This document shows, in pieces, positions 22,901 to 37,119 of a stretch of DNA of 64,000 bases. A program made the position numbers and the translations under genes. Every line of letters starts with the position of its first letter. Within the stretch, counting starts at the first letter, position 1. The stretch is taken from positions 11,420,001 through 11,484,000 of the forward strand of contig CM067528.1 of assembly GCA_034509925.1 (NCBI GenBank). Reading direction: 5' to 3'. The notes beneath the pieces were generated by a model. It did not search any database. It saw only the letters and a program-made list of their open reading frames with translations, and was not told the DNA's origin. This DNA comes from Hirudinaria manillensis. Taxonomy: Eukaryota > Annelida > Clitellata > Hirudinida > Hirudinidae.

Positions 22901-25900
22901 GAGTGGTTCCGTCCAAAGCCAACTGGTATCTTTCTCGGGAAATGTGAATTTCATGGTGGGAATTGACTCCTGTAGAGTTATGTCTGTGATTCCAGGTGAT
23001 GTATTGGTTTTCCCAACCTTGGATGAAAGTCTGAAGTGCAATTCTGCCTTCGAATGAAACTGAATCGTCTGATATTTCATTGTTTGAAGTTAGAGTGAGA
23101 GCGAGTTTATGGTTTCTAGGCAAAGCAAGTTCTGCACTACTTTGGCAGTTTAGACCGGTGACCAAGTTTTTTACATTGAAAGTTAGTGACTCGAAGCCTC
23201 TGAAACCACTGCTTATGACCATTTTACCATCGAAGTTGGGAAGAGAATTGGCGTCAGCTTCTAGAGTAACAGCAACGTAATCGTTTTCCCAGGCTACTTC
23301 AGCGATTTGGTTGAGGCGTCTGTCTTGGATCTCTGTCTGACTCTTGAATTTCAGTGTCTTGTATCCTTCAAATGGTGTGCTTGCATTTATTTTCAAATTC
23401 ATGTTCTCATAAAGAAGATCGGCAACTATCCTCTTGTTCGGACTCCAAGAAACTGAAAAGGTGGAGCGGGTCTGTTGACTGTCATAAATAGCGTGGAAAG
23501 AACTTGCAATCTCTTGGATTCCTGGTATTGAACTCCTGATTGCAACTTGTCCTTGGAGATCGCCAGTTGTTGTCAACCAGCCTCTGGTTTCATATTTACC
23601 GAGTGTGGATATTTCGAAAAAGTTGTTTGGCCATTCGACTTTTGCCATGAAGCTCGGTGTCTCAGATAAAGCAGTGACTGATGTGGTCAACTTGTAAGTA
23701 ATGTGTTCCTTCAAAAGAACGGTTACTTGACCTGTAAATTCCATGGAACGCCTTGTCACTGATACATCGAGACTATGTCTGGATGAAGGATAAAACACTT
23801 CGACTGCAAGTTCAGAATTGTAACGTTCATAGCTGTTTCCCCTGAAATTGTATTTTCCTTCCATTCCGTAGGTGTCTCCATCGTACATCGCAACTCCTTT
23901 GAACTGAACATTGTGTGGATTTGGATTCAGATAGCCCGAAACCTCGATTGGTTTGAACCCTTCGATTTGAGATTTAATATCCCATTCGTGCCTCGAAGCG
24001 TCTACAAGTTTGTAGATTCCTTCAACCCTTCCAGACTTTGTGAATCGTGGGGTAACAAATTGACCATCTACCATGAAACTGTACGTGGGTCCGACCCCCT
24101 CTCTGACCGTTTCAGCCACTTTGAACGAGTAACCCTTAGGTAGGCCAATCTCCACGTCCCCAACGATGTTCAGAGGTCCTCTGGGATCGTTTTTAAGTCC
24201 GATGTTGACAAAGAATTCCTTCCTGCCGTGAACTATGACTGATGTGTTTGAAAGCAGTTGGGCATCGGTGTGAACGTGATCATACTCTGCTATCCAGTCC
24301 CAGAGCTGATAAAATGATTTTTAAAGAAATTTAATAATCGTTTTGAAATAATAAAGTATTTTTTTGCAACATCAATTCTTTCATCCTCAAATTGATAGCC
24401 TATTGTATTAAATTCGTATTAATTAATTGTTAATTAATTAGTTAATCGTTAACTGACCTTAGAAGGTACTTCCAATTGCAGTTTTCCATTTATTCTTTGC
24501 CTTGGACCGTGAAGATCCAAGATTCCGGATTGAGCAATCAAGATCTTCCTAACATCATTCTGTTTCAGCTCCACTTTAGAACGTAGAGTTGTTGTACTGT
24601 ATTCCAGATCCACGAAGGATTTGACATTGAGATGGGGAAGTTCGCTGAATTCCAACGACCTGAAAGGTTTATAGAAATATTTTCTTTTGCATTAAACCAA
24701 CAGAGAGAAATTTCGGTTATTTCTGTATCGATTATTTCCATTAAGATTGCAAATTTTGCAGATTTTTCTCTTTCAAACACTTAGCACAACTTAGTGACGA
24801 ACTAAACCGATATTTGGATTATACATAGAAATATCCAATTTATCAAATAAAACCAATTTTATACAACCTAATAAAGAGTGATGTTAGAGATGCTACTTAC
24901 CCTTCCGTTTGGAATGATTTGAGGTTGCTGGTACTTTCGTCGTTGATCTTTACAAGGAAAGATGCCGTTTGCGGCTGGTTTTGTCCCAACCTGTAGCTGA
25001 GAGTCGACTTAGTGAGCCAGCTGTAATAGCCGGGTTGTTTTCGCTCAGCCGATGATCTGAGGTTTACTTGGAGAAGGTGGCTGGAAAAGCCAGCAATAAG
25101 TTCGTACTTGTTGACTCTCTGGTTGTGATTGTAGTTAACTGAAAATAAATTGTCGCAATTGAGTCATGTAAAGCAAAAGAGTTTCAATCCCAGACTGACA
25201 TCAATACTTACTATTGAGTACGACTGGCTGAAGGAAAAGATTGGCCAAATTTGCGTTGAATTCGACTCTTCTTTCGTTCTTCTTGAGGACTCCCTGCAAA
25301 ACGACGGTGGGTGATTGAGGAACCACGACCTCCAGTTTGTAGTTGAACTGTTGTTTCTGATTGTCGGAGTTGTTGATAATTTCGCCTTTCAATTCGTAGC
25401 GTTGGACGTTGTCAACTGTGATAACAACATCAGCCTTCCACGTCTGAGGAGAGAGGAGAGCTTGGGACTGGAGAGAGAGTGACTTCCAGGGAGAGTAAAA
25501 GTGGATATCGAGCTTTCCATTGTGACGGTGAAGTTCGAAGTCCAATGAGATCTTTCTGTCGATTCTCGATTGTGGGGTGTCAACCTTGAAGCGGAACACG
25601 TCCGTTGGATCGGTCTGAAGTAAATATAAGAAAATTAATAATCTACTCAAATATATTTCTTACTTTTTCAGAATATTATACTAACATGAAAATTGACAAA
25701 ATATTTATGTTTGCTGCCAAAATATTTACTTATAAGTAATTAAATGCTGTTCTCATGTGACAATCAATTGATGTTCAACATTTGCATTTGTAAAATGATA
25801 AACCAGACTATCCTACCGTTGAAGAAATAACAAAAAATAAATAAAACGGACTTTATCACGCAATTGTGACAGTAAAGATGTTTAAAAAGACCACCTTGCA

Positions 25901-28900
25901 TTTAAATGGAGGATGATAAAACACAATACAGACATAATATCAAATATTCAACAACAAAAAAACTCTGATGAAATAAAATGGATAATGGCTTCTTACATGG
26001 GATCGCAAAAAGCTGGAACTGAGATGATATCCGGTGTGTGTGTCAGCCTTTTCCAGGTAGATCCTAAAATAGGCAGGTGTGTAGGAAGTGACGTCACGTT
26101 CAGTGACGCCTTCCAAGTTGTTGAAGGAGAATTCTAAGCAGGGTTTCATACCCAATGGAAGGGCATAGGAATCATCAAGGCATCTGAAGTTTAGTTTTAT
26201 TTTTTTTTTTTTAATGATGATTAGTCCGTAATTGTACTTTAAAATGTTGATATAAATCATTGTAATACTTATTATTTAGTAATATGTTTAATTAGATTTT
26301 AAAATTTTTATGCCAAGATTATTTACTTGAGCTCGCTGACAGCGTTTCTAGTTTCATCGGATTTCTCGATGCTTCTGCTTCTGTGCACCACGAAGAATCT
26401 GGATCTGTAAATAAAAGATTAGAATGAATAATATTGAATAATATTGAATGAAGAAATTAATTTAAATCCCACAATGTAAATTTCAATGCGGAGCAAATAT
26501 CATGCTATTGTAAACAGCAGATTCCCATAAATCTATGTTAAATTTTTCAATATTTATTTTTTTATAATTTTGAGTCTGCTCAATTTATTGGGTGAGATTA
26601 AATACTATTTTGTCTGTTACTGTTTAAAGTATTTTTATATAATTTATTTATTTTTTATCTAATTTCTAAAATACAAATTAAAAATGTTTAAAACACTCAC
26701 TCCATAGAGAAAACATCTGTTCTGTCTTCTGGAGTGTTCCAATCAAAACTGAATGAATTTCCATCCTTAACTTCGAGCTTTCCATCGACAACAATCTTAG
26801 AGTAGAGGGTGTTGACAATTTTTATTCCTTGCTTGATGAGTCTGCAAAACAAATTTACCATTTCAAGTTAGGGAAATTAACGAGCACTTTATTTCAAAAC
26901 ATTTATTATCATAAAATCAGATAATTCAATGCTAGAAAAAAAGTAGCTGAAAAATTAGAAATCAAATTAAATCTTACTTTGAATCAATTCCCATCTCTCC
27001 AGAGATGACGACAGCCGAACTCGGTTTGAAATGACCTCCGACTTCCATTGATGAGGGATAACTCATCAGTCTGAGGATGTCAACTTTGCCCTTTGCTTGA
27101 AGGGTGACTGTGGCTAATCCTTCGACGGAGAGTTTCAGTGGCAATCCAATTTGCGTCGGCAGAGAAAGGCTGGAGTCCAGGATCTTGAAGCTGCGCGTGA
27201 ATTCAACTTGGCGTTCCCTGGCCAATTCCATGAGCCAGTTGAGGTAGTTGAATCTTTCCTTGATGCTGTCGATGTCCAGACCAGAATTGAGTTGTTCAGA
27301 AACCAGCTCGTTGCCGAAGACTCGAATGTAGAGTCCGAGAGACGTTTCGTCTGGTTTCTTCTGGTACTTTTTTTTTTACAAAGTTAATTGAAATATTTTA
27401 ATATTTACAACAAACAATGGCTTAGCACAAAGGCAAGTGGTTCTTACTTTGGCATCAAACATTTCACCACCGTCGGCAACGAGGCTATTGGATTCTTGGG
27501 GTCTCTTGGCAAATGTTTTCTCCAGGAGAGCTTCGACTCCTTGGATTCTGGTGCCAAACTCGATTAAGTTGATGGACTTTCCAAACAGATCCACGGTCAA
27601 GTTAAGGTTAAGGGATCTTGGAACGAATGAATTCTGAGACCAAATGAAATTGCTCTCCATGCTAGCCCCAACGTTGCTCTGAGAAGAAAATTCAAAAATT
27701 TTTCCTAAACAGTTTAATACCTTGACATTAAATTTAAATTAGAAATTACGCCAAAAAGTGATATTGGCTAATCTCAAGATTCATTACCTTTTCATGGTGG
27801 TATGACCATTCGTTGTTTCTGGAGAATTTGTTTTGGTCGAGATCAAATCTTTTAAAGATGTCAACTTCTTTCAGAAGTTTGGAAATGTCGCGCTTCAGTG
27901 GATTTTGAGATTCGGCCAAGTTGGTGAGATGGGTCCAAATGAAGGAACCAACCTATTTAATCAATCAATCATTCAGTCAGTCAATCAGAATTTAGAATTA
28001 ATAATATAAATTAAAATTTAGGAAAGTATGATGCTACCTGATTGATCTGTTCATTGTCAAGGACAATCCTGATGTAGCGCAGGAAATCTTCGTCGAAACA
28101 CTTGGACCTTTGGATGTAAGCAACGATCCTCAATTCGCTGTCCAACTCTTGGTTGTTCAAGATATCCTCAAGGAATTGTGCCTTTAACAGCAAATTAGAG
28201 ACGCATTAACCTCAGAAAAATAGTTAATCTTTCATTATTTCTTCTAGTTTTTCGAATTTGGGACTATTACTATTTTAAAATATTAAAAAACAAACAAACA
28301 AATTAAAGAATCCTCACGTTTTCGCTGCTACAAGTCTGTCTCCTGAATGCCTCCACGGCGGCTACCCTGAGGGCCATCGGGAGATCGGAGTTAGAGGCGC
28401 ATGATTTCAAGCCGCTCACGACATGGGACGAATGACCCGCATTTCCGAGAGCCTTCAGAGTTCTCAAAATGCGTTCCTCTTCTTCTGAATTTCTGAATCG
28501 GCATTCGGATCTGGTCGGATAATGGATAAACGGATGAGTTTTTAGATTAATATGTATATTTAAAATGATTTAATCAGATTGAATTCTTTTCAAATATACT
28601 TATTATGATATTCCATGATTTATGATACAAATTTGGTAATAAATTTAGTAGATAAAAATATAGTAATAAAAATGTAAACATAATCACCCCAAATTGTGCA
28701 GGAAAATGTTGAGAATGTCGAGAACAACAGGACTGTTTACGTTGGAGTTTTTCAACAGAAGGAAATTGTGAACCAGTGTGCTGACGGGCAAAGATGATTC
28801 TTTGTAGCTCAATTCCAAGAAATGCTGGAAATAAAATAAACAAAATTAGAATATTAAACAAATCAAAATTATTCTCATTTTGAATTGAGTATTTTTAATA

Positions 28901-31900
28901 TCGCTAAGACACAAGCTTTGCAAACCTTGGCCTCGCTCAAAATTTCTTCGGATGGTTGTTGGATGAAAGCAAACGATGTGATCCAAATGCTCTGTCTGGT
29001 CGAGTCCACGCTCTGGAATAAGTCCCTCATCGTTCTCACGGCTGCTCCGGTTTCGAGAAGTGGAAGAGCATCGTAGATGAATGATCTAGAAAAAAATGGA
29101 TTGATTTACTTATAAGGTATTTTATTTTTCAAATTTTAAGTGTAAATTTATAAAGAATTACAGTTAAAAGATTTATTTATTTATTTATTTATTTATTTAT
29201 TTGCCTAAACAAAATGAAGGGTCATCCGATGACCATTTACACAATTTTTTATAAGGTTTATCGACAGAAAATAGAGTGAAACAGAATCAAAAGATCGTTG
29301 AAAAGTGACTGACTTTGCTTTGTCCGATCGAGCGAATGTTTGAATTCTCTGCAGCTTTTCGTAATCGAGTTTCTTCAACTGCTTGGCAAACTTGTTGAAC
29401 AACTCAGGAGTGCTTGGAGTGACGGAACTCTCCTGTTGAAGGATTCTCAGAGTTTCTTGGGCTTCGCTGAACGACTCCGATATTTCGGCCTCGCTCAAGG
29501 TGTGGTCGAACAACATAGAAGAACTGATTCTTTGAAGACCGAAGACTAGAATGCCAAAAAAGGAAATTAGTCACTTTCCTTGGCTCTTAGAGAACGAAAA
29601 CAACGCAAACTACTAACAGTCGGTGGGGTAGGATTGGCGGTAGTTGCTGACGTATGTCAGTTTTGTGACAACTGTCGTTGAGGCTCCACTGACCTTCTTC
29701 TCGAGTGGTTTAAAAACAAATTCTTCTTTGCAGGTGGAAGAAGTCAAATGGCCACCCTTTTGCAACTCCTGTCTGCAATCCTGACTTCCTTTCAAGATTG
29801 GCAAAGCGCCCTTCGAAATAAAAGCGAAATGTTACGTGTTGCATACCAATTATTCTCCAGATTTTCACTGACAATATTTGTGACTTCAAAAGACAAAAGC
29901 ACGATCTGATGGGCTGAAAGCTCAATTCAGAAACTCACGGATTTTGTACGATATTCGACTCCTTGGAGAAGGGACTTCCCATAGTAACTGTCGGTGCATT
30001 TGTTGAGGTTTTTCGTCTTCTTGATCGACTGAGGGAGGAGTTCATAAGACGTTGGACAAACACCGCTAATGTCGGTTTCGTCCACAGTTGCCGGAGAATC
30101 GAGATTCTTGAGGTTGAAAAGTTGGATTAAAAAAATTTTTAATTTTATTTAACTTTCTAGGTTAATAAATTTTATGCAACATTAAGTTAACAAATGCCGC
30201 TTGATTGGTTAGATAATTCATTTTCTAGTCATGATGGAAGCATACGTACATCTGCTATTTTTAATTTTTTAATGTAATTTATTTAATTAATTCGCATATT
30301 TAAGTAGGAAACAGTTTAAGACGTAAAATACTTAAGATTTCTTGCGATTACATTCGAAATTGTTCAATCGACGGGCATTATCGTCAAATGAAATTAGAGT
30401 AAATTATAATTTCACGTTTAATTTTTAATTTAAAAAATTAGAAGTTTAGAAAACTCACTGGCATGGAGTTCTGGAGGTGAGACAAAATTGCTCTTTTGAT
30501 GTTCACAGCCCATGGTTCATCGGCAACCACCGGACAGACAGATGTGATGATTCCGTCGTCAAAGCCGAATGTCAGGGGATTTGTCTGCAAACGAATGAAT
30601 GGGAAAATGGTTTTATTTAAATTTTAAGATATAATAAAATTTTAAATCTTAAAATTTATGATAAAAGCAGTCATCGACTTGTAAGACGTTGTCGTTAAAA
30701 TTGGACACATTTCTTAAGAATTTAAAACAAGGACAAATAAAATTACATTAAACAGTAAAATTAAAAATTGAACGAAATATCTGAAATAATCATTTTCAAA
30801 GCATAGGATTCAATTTACTTCACTAAAAAGTGTCGAAATCCAAATCCACACTTAATTTATAATTCCTTAAACATTAAAAACATTAAGTTCATTAAAGAAT
30901 ATTTTAATTTTAATATTTTAATTCTGATTGGAATTAGTGAAATTACGTTGTAATAAGTTTGTGTATAATTAATTCTAATGACCTCCAAAGCTCTCTTGAA
31001 GTGAGAGGAAGAGGGAGAATGGTCACTCATTCTGTTAATTGGGTCGAAATCCTCCAAGGCGACATCGGTGAGCTGTCAAAGATTATTAATGTTCTTATGA
31101 AATGATTATTAAATATTCTTGAATATCATTTTTAATCATAACTTGTCTATTGATTTAATTTCTTTTCAATTACTAGTTATTCTTTTATTCTCTTAATTTA
31201 ATGGCAATTAATGTGGTCTTTTATTTATTTAATTTAATTTATTTAATTAATTAATAACAAATAAATGTGACAATAAATGCAACTGTAAATCAATGAATGC
31301 CCTTCCACCTTGAGAACGAAATCGCAGCCATGTCCGACTTCCACGTTGGCGGATGCCGTGACCTTGACCCCGGTGAACTCGTTTTTGGTGACAAAAGTTC
31401 GAAGGTCACCTTCGTATTTGTACTGGTAAACATTGCCAGGAAGGTAGTTGAACTTCTGACTGGAGTCTGTTTTGTTTTTAATTTTTCAAGAATTTAAAAA
31501 AAAAATAAATTTCTGCAGAAAATTAAGTAATTGATTGATTAATCAATTCATTTATTGTTTTATTAAACATAATATATAAATAAATATTTCAGAAAATATT
31601 ATAACAAAATATTATAAATATCTTATAATAATATAATATTTATAATAAATATAAAAGCTTATTATTATTATTATTTTAAATTAATTATTTTTTAATTTAA
31701 TTTATAGCCAAATAATTATAATAAATTAAAAAATAATAACATTTATAAATAAGTTATAATAAATCCTCCTACTTCCACAGGTGGCCGAGCAGGTATCCCC
31801 TCTGACCAATTGAGCTTCAGGGCCATAACCAGGTTGGGCATCGAATTCGTCAACTTCTGAGAGGCTGTCATCGTTTGGTTGGATCACTTCCGGCTCGGAA

Positions 31901-32697
31901 TTGAAGAAAAAACCTGAAAAGAATTTCGTATATCTTTCGTTGAATCCGGATGAGAGAAAGAATGAATTGTTTTCATTATTTGGATTTAATTTTTAATTGT
32001 TGTTTGGATTATATTTATTTTAAGTCCTTTATTTCAGGCAAATTGAATTCTAAATTGGTGGATTGAATTCTAAAGTAAAGTACAAATTGTTATCAATATT
32101 CCTGATAATGGAGCGTAGATATGTATACAAATTCGTCTATCAATTTTCTTGAATGCAGATTTCAGCAAATTCACAAACGACTTTCAAGCGAATTTCAGGA
32201 TTATTAAAGAATAAATAAGGAAATATGAATAAATTAAAGTAATTATGAAGATTGTAATTCTATGGAAGAGACTTTGTCTATTGTAAGACACATTATTGAC
32301 TGTAATGAACCGATCAGTCTTGTCCTTTTATTACGCAGTTTTTGCAACTTTCTTTTAGACTTTGACAGTCTCTCAAAGATTTATCAACAATAATTTAACT
32401 TTAATAGCACATAATTAAATAATAATTAAATGGTTTTTAAATCAATTATTTATCGATTTGTTTTAAATTGAAAATTAAATCGCACAATTACGACTAGTTC
32501 AAGGCTCGTTCACGGAAACTTAAGTCTTACCAAAACATTCATTGTTTTATTTTTTTTTATTTGCTGTAAAAATAACGACCTTTGTTCTTGTTTTTGAACG
32601 AAAATCGGGGATGTGATGATGATGATGACCATTACGAAATGATTGAAGTATTAAGCAGGGGTTTATCTCCTTGTTAGTGGGACTATTATTGTTCTTA

Positions 32698-32756
<59 letters not shown>

Positions 32757-33353
32757 GTTATTATTATTATTATTATTATTATTAATGCGTAACAATATAA
32801 TATTAATATAGTAAATGTGAATATTAATTCCTTAATACAATTTGTAATTAGAATTAATATTACATAATTATAAATATATAATAGCCGATTATTACTGTTA
32901 TTATCGATGACCTTTGTTATAATTAATTTGATCTATTTAGAAATTAAAATGTATAAATATAAATCATTTATTTTAAATTGCAACACGACAAATTGATTGC
33001 CATTTGAAATTATAATCCAGTAAAAATTTTAATTTAATTTTAAAATAATTTAAATAGTTTTTATTTTATTTTGAATAAATAAAATGTCATCCTGCAGTAT
33101 TTCAAACGAAGAAAGTAAAAGATCGAAACTTACCCGAATGAGAATCATAATTTTAAGTACATAAACTTTAAATTCCTTTTAATTAATATGATAATTAATA
33201 TAAGATTGTTCAATAAAAACGTAAAAACTAAAATTAATTTTTAAAAATAAAAATACAGAAATAAAACCCACCTTCTCCGACTTGAGCATAGATGAAGAGA
33301 GTTGCTCCAAGAAGAAAGACAAGAGCGGCTGGCTGTCTTCCTTTGAACGCCAT
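10625..33353 (-). CDS. Apolipophorin-like large lipid transfer protein (whole gene, about 40 exons)
   Basis: This is a secreted lipoprotein backbone of the large lipid transfer protein superfamily (apolipophorin, apoB, vitellogenin), which carries lipid in the circulation. The ATG at 33353 sits in CGCCATGG and opens a 27-residue signal peptide (LVFLLGATLFIYA core). Phase-checked early exons are 33353-33272, 31913-31773, 31466-31309, 31072-30983, 30584-30459, 30106-29939, 29810-29618 and 29545-29314. Then come many short exons, the giant exon 24305-19956, exons 17767-17618, 17469-17028 and 16906-16580, and further exons to the TAA at 10627-10625. The estimated length is about 4,100 residues, longer than the roughly 3,300 usual for insect apolipophorins. 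Domain order is LLT module, beta-rich lipid-binding region, helical region, VWD, probable vWA-like domain, then an acidic and a basic tail. I saw no clear furin site of the type that splits insect apolipophorin into two chains. Confidence 0.9.
11132..12538 (-). other. C-terminal exons resembling a vWA domain
   Basis: Four exons (about 12538-12360, 12081-11966, 11808-11558 and 11451-11132) give in order ADVVLVIQSDLCNKRVF, EDIKLTRFALVSYGGKHV, PVDGMAAIQFAAKLPFR followed by TGASKTIIFIPCHSC, and SDIKFHALLPDVIRV. The order is a hydrophobic first strand followed by a polar loop, then RFALVSYGG, then a D-G-(x)n-AIQFAA helix, then a KTIIFIPC strand. This is how a vWA fold reads. The metal-site DxSxS is not intact: the loop reads IQSDL. 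A Cys-rich segment (CQECTCLSDNVGAGF, then CVSC) follows. The domain assignment is my inference from pattern. Confidence 0.55.
12176..12312 (-). repeat. Short tandem duplication in a lipoprotein intron
   Basis: The phrase attatactactaagattaa occurs twice about 60 bp apart within an intron (12222 and 12281 areas), with diverged surroundings. It looks like a simple local duplication. Confidence 0.7.
13167..14222 (-). other. VWD-domain exons of the lipoprotein
   Basis: Three exons read TGAQHFRTFDGRMFQFASDC, then VNYDSRLRRGHVFKKSI, then GWYHGKLAGLFGTKNFEKAD with DDFLNSDG, then VSDADSFATSWSASSQC. These are the hallmarks of a von Willebrand factor D domain: a TFDG opening, the GLxG(T/N)xN calcium-loop region and a following Cys-containing segment. 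Exons are about 14222-14021, 13829-13567 and 13292-13168. A VWD domain near the C-terminus is standard for apolipophorins and vitellogenins. The next exon (12999-12804) continues with a Cys-rich C8/TIL-like stretch. Confidence 0.9.
17832..18125 (+). repeat. 5' LTR of the SAP element
   Basis: This 294-bp repeat starts tgttggatccctagatcc and ends ggaccctgggttattaca. It contains an AATAAA (aataaacctgacc region near the 3' end) that could act as the LTR polyadenylation signal. It reads the same as the 3' copy at every base I compared. Confidence 0.95.
18127..18144 (+). promoter_or_regulatory. Primer-binding site, tRNA-Leu type
   Basis: The sequence tggtgtcaggagtgggat begins one base after the 5' LTR. 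TGG pairs with the tRNA CCA end, and the rest is complementary to the 3' end of animal leucine tRNAs (…ATCCCACTCCTGACACCA). The leucine assignment is from memory of tRNA sequences. Confidence 0.8.
18207..19691 (+). CDS. SAP-domain protein encoded by the LTR element
   Basis: The 494-residue ORF starts at the first ATG after the primer-binding site and runs 39 bp into the 3' LTR. Residues 1-40 form a SAP motif (helix, LRQELRDRGLDCKGTKAEI, helix), a fold used in other proteins to bind AT-rich DNA. Residues about 77-232 hold two nearly identical 52-residue units and a diverged third (IRGDLENTAIPCQDVSLVSG; the DNA period is 156 bp, at 18435, 18591 and 18747). Residues about 240-380 are an acidic, proline-rich repeat (VEQVESTEQPMD occurs twice). 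I see no zinc knuckle or capsid-like core. N-terminal SAP motifs occur in some Gag proteins, so this may be a reduced or rebuilt Gag. A DNA-binding tether is the other reading. Confidence 0.85.
   Translation: MPKYLDELYVPRLRQELRDRGLDCKGTKAEIRERLGAWLTENGHDPEEYEFENPSHKKMEEFLDFMKKSVDELRRSIRGDLENTAIPCQDVSLVSGENSTEKSPVGSFEFESEYSKWRRKFVENSRRTIRGDLENTAIPCQDVSLVSGENSTEKSPVGSFEFESEYSKWRRKFVENSRRIIRGDLKGTAVPRQDASFFSGENSTEKSSDVPSTVSGSIGMESFEDTSNHSACVSPETLCVMADLENSTLEPIELPDQVESSAGPRELTEVLVEQVELSEEPVGLPVDHVESLVQPEELLMSHVELPVERTDLMVEQVESTEQPMDFPTESAKLLVPPKESPMKDIELPVKHTKLMVEQVESTEQPMDLPADVSAPLEITEGSARDFGGVPSKENGAGDPVESLRSGGMVEQEVEHRNGDVTRLKLAGHRSKREEREIPEDGKANGSGICSHEIVGRLDPIPRVKMKMGIDVCSGRTDLRRGQCWIPRSNKLKNN
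19639..19652 (+). promoter_or_regulatory. Polypurine tract of the LTR element
   Basis: The sequence taaggagggggcag lies immediately 5' of the 3' LTR, the standard position for the plus-strand primer of reverse transcription. Confidence 0.85.
19653..19946 (+). repeat. 3' LTR of the SAP element
   Basis: This is the second 294-bp copy, matching the 5' LTR at every base I compared. The end of the SAP ORF reads into its first 39 bp. Confidence 0.95.
19956..24305 (-). other. 4.35-kb central exon of the lipoprotein: beta-rich lipid-binding region
   Basis: A single uninterrupted exon encodes about 1,450 residues with no stop. Short beta-strand repeats alternate with phrases such as TPFxGxxxL (TPFEGYKTLKF, TPFRGYEKLEL, TPFNGFRVFDF, TPYTALSELKF) roughly every 100-150 residues. 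This is the expected pattern for the amphipathic beta belt of apoB and apolipophorin proteins. The acceptor is ATCAG|CTCTGG and the donor AAAG|GTAAAA. Cysteines are scarce, unlike in the N- and C-terminal parts. The exon is bordered downstream by the intron that carries the LTR element. Confidence 0.92.
24458..31913 (-). other. Exons for the N-terminal lipid transfer (vitellogenin_N/LLT) module
   Basis: These exons follow the signal peptide. The mature N-terminus has CSATCG, then SSQKFNYLPGNVYQYKYEG, the typical opening of this module. Next come VEVGHGCDFVLK, the helical repeat region (for example FDHTLSEAEISESF, LRVAAVEAFRRQTC, RSKCFDEDFLRYIR), and the open beta-sheet segments SNFIWSQNSFVPRSLNLNL and VTLQAKGKVDILRLMSYP. 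Cysteine spacing and the alternation of helical and beta parts fit an LLT module of about 1,000 residues. Splice sites are canonical and phases match where checked. Confidence 0.9.
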
Positions 33354-33558
33354 GGCGTCTCCTTAACTCGGAAAATCGGAAATCTTGATTTGTTTTTTGT
33401 TGTTTTTTTTTTGTGAAAATTCACAAAATAATTATCACTTCTGAGTCACTGACCAAACACTTCGACTCAAGTTTCGAAATACTCGCTACAGACCAGCTGA
33501 GCCGACTAAGAGCGGCTGAAATCGACTTATTCTGTTTTCAACTTCGATGACAGACCGG

Positions 33559-33567
33559 CTTTTATAG
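33559..33567 (-). promoter_or_regulatory. TATA box of the lipoprotein gene
   Basis: On the minus strand CTATAAAAG lies about 210 bp upstream of the lipoprotein ATG. That leaves a 5' UTR of roughly 180 nt if transcription starts about 30 nt downstream. No other strong TATA word lies between it and the start codon. Confidence 0.6.
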
Positions 33568-33579
33568 ATTTTTTAGGTG

Positions 33580-37000
<3,421 letters not shown>

Positions 37001-37005
37001 CAATG

Positions 37006-37095
37006 GTAGAGTGTCGGAAGTGAAGGCATCCAATTCGGCCCATTCTCATCCAGAAAAATCTTTAAAAACTCAGACGACCGTAAATGGCATTTTCA
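37006..37095 (+). pseudogene. Decayed copy of the V-ATPase a-subunit last exon
   Basis: The phrases gtgaaggcatccaattcggc and cccattctcatccagaaaaa, followed by a gacgac…aatggcatttt tail, match the genuine terminal exon at 47976-48066 and its 3' UTR. An internal deletion removes the part encoding FQSKFYK. It sits about 3 kb upstream of the functional V-ATPase gene and adjoins a HECT-like pseudogene. The same pair recurs downstream of the V-ATPase gene. Confidence 0.75.
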
Positions 37096-37119
37096 AAGAA
37101 AAATAAATTATTTTTCCAT

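Noticed and set aside
21010-23280. Plus-strand frames opposite the giant lipoprotein exon
   Set aside because: These are antisense shadows of a clearly coding minus-strand exon.
26326-26407. Furin cleavage site in the lipoprotein (HRSRS)
   Set aside because: The residues do not match R-X-K/R-R, and the position (about residue 930) is later than the known insect site. Not called.
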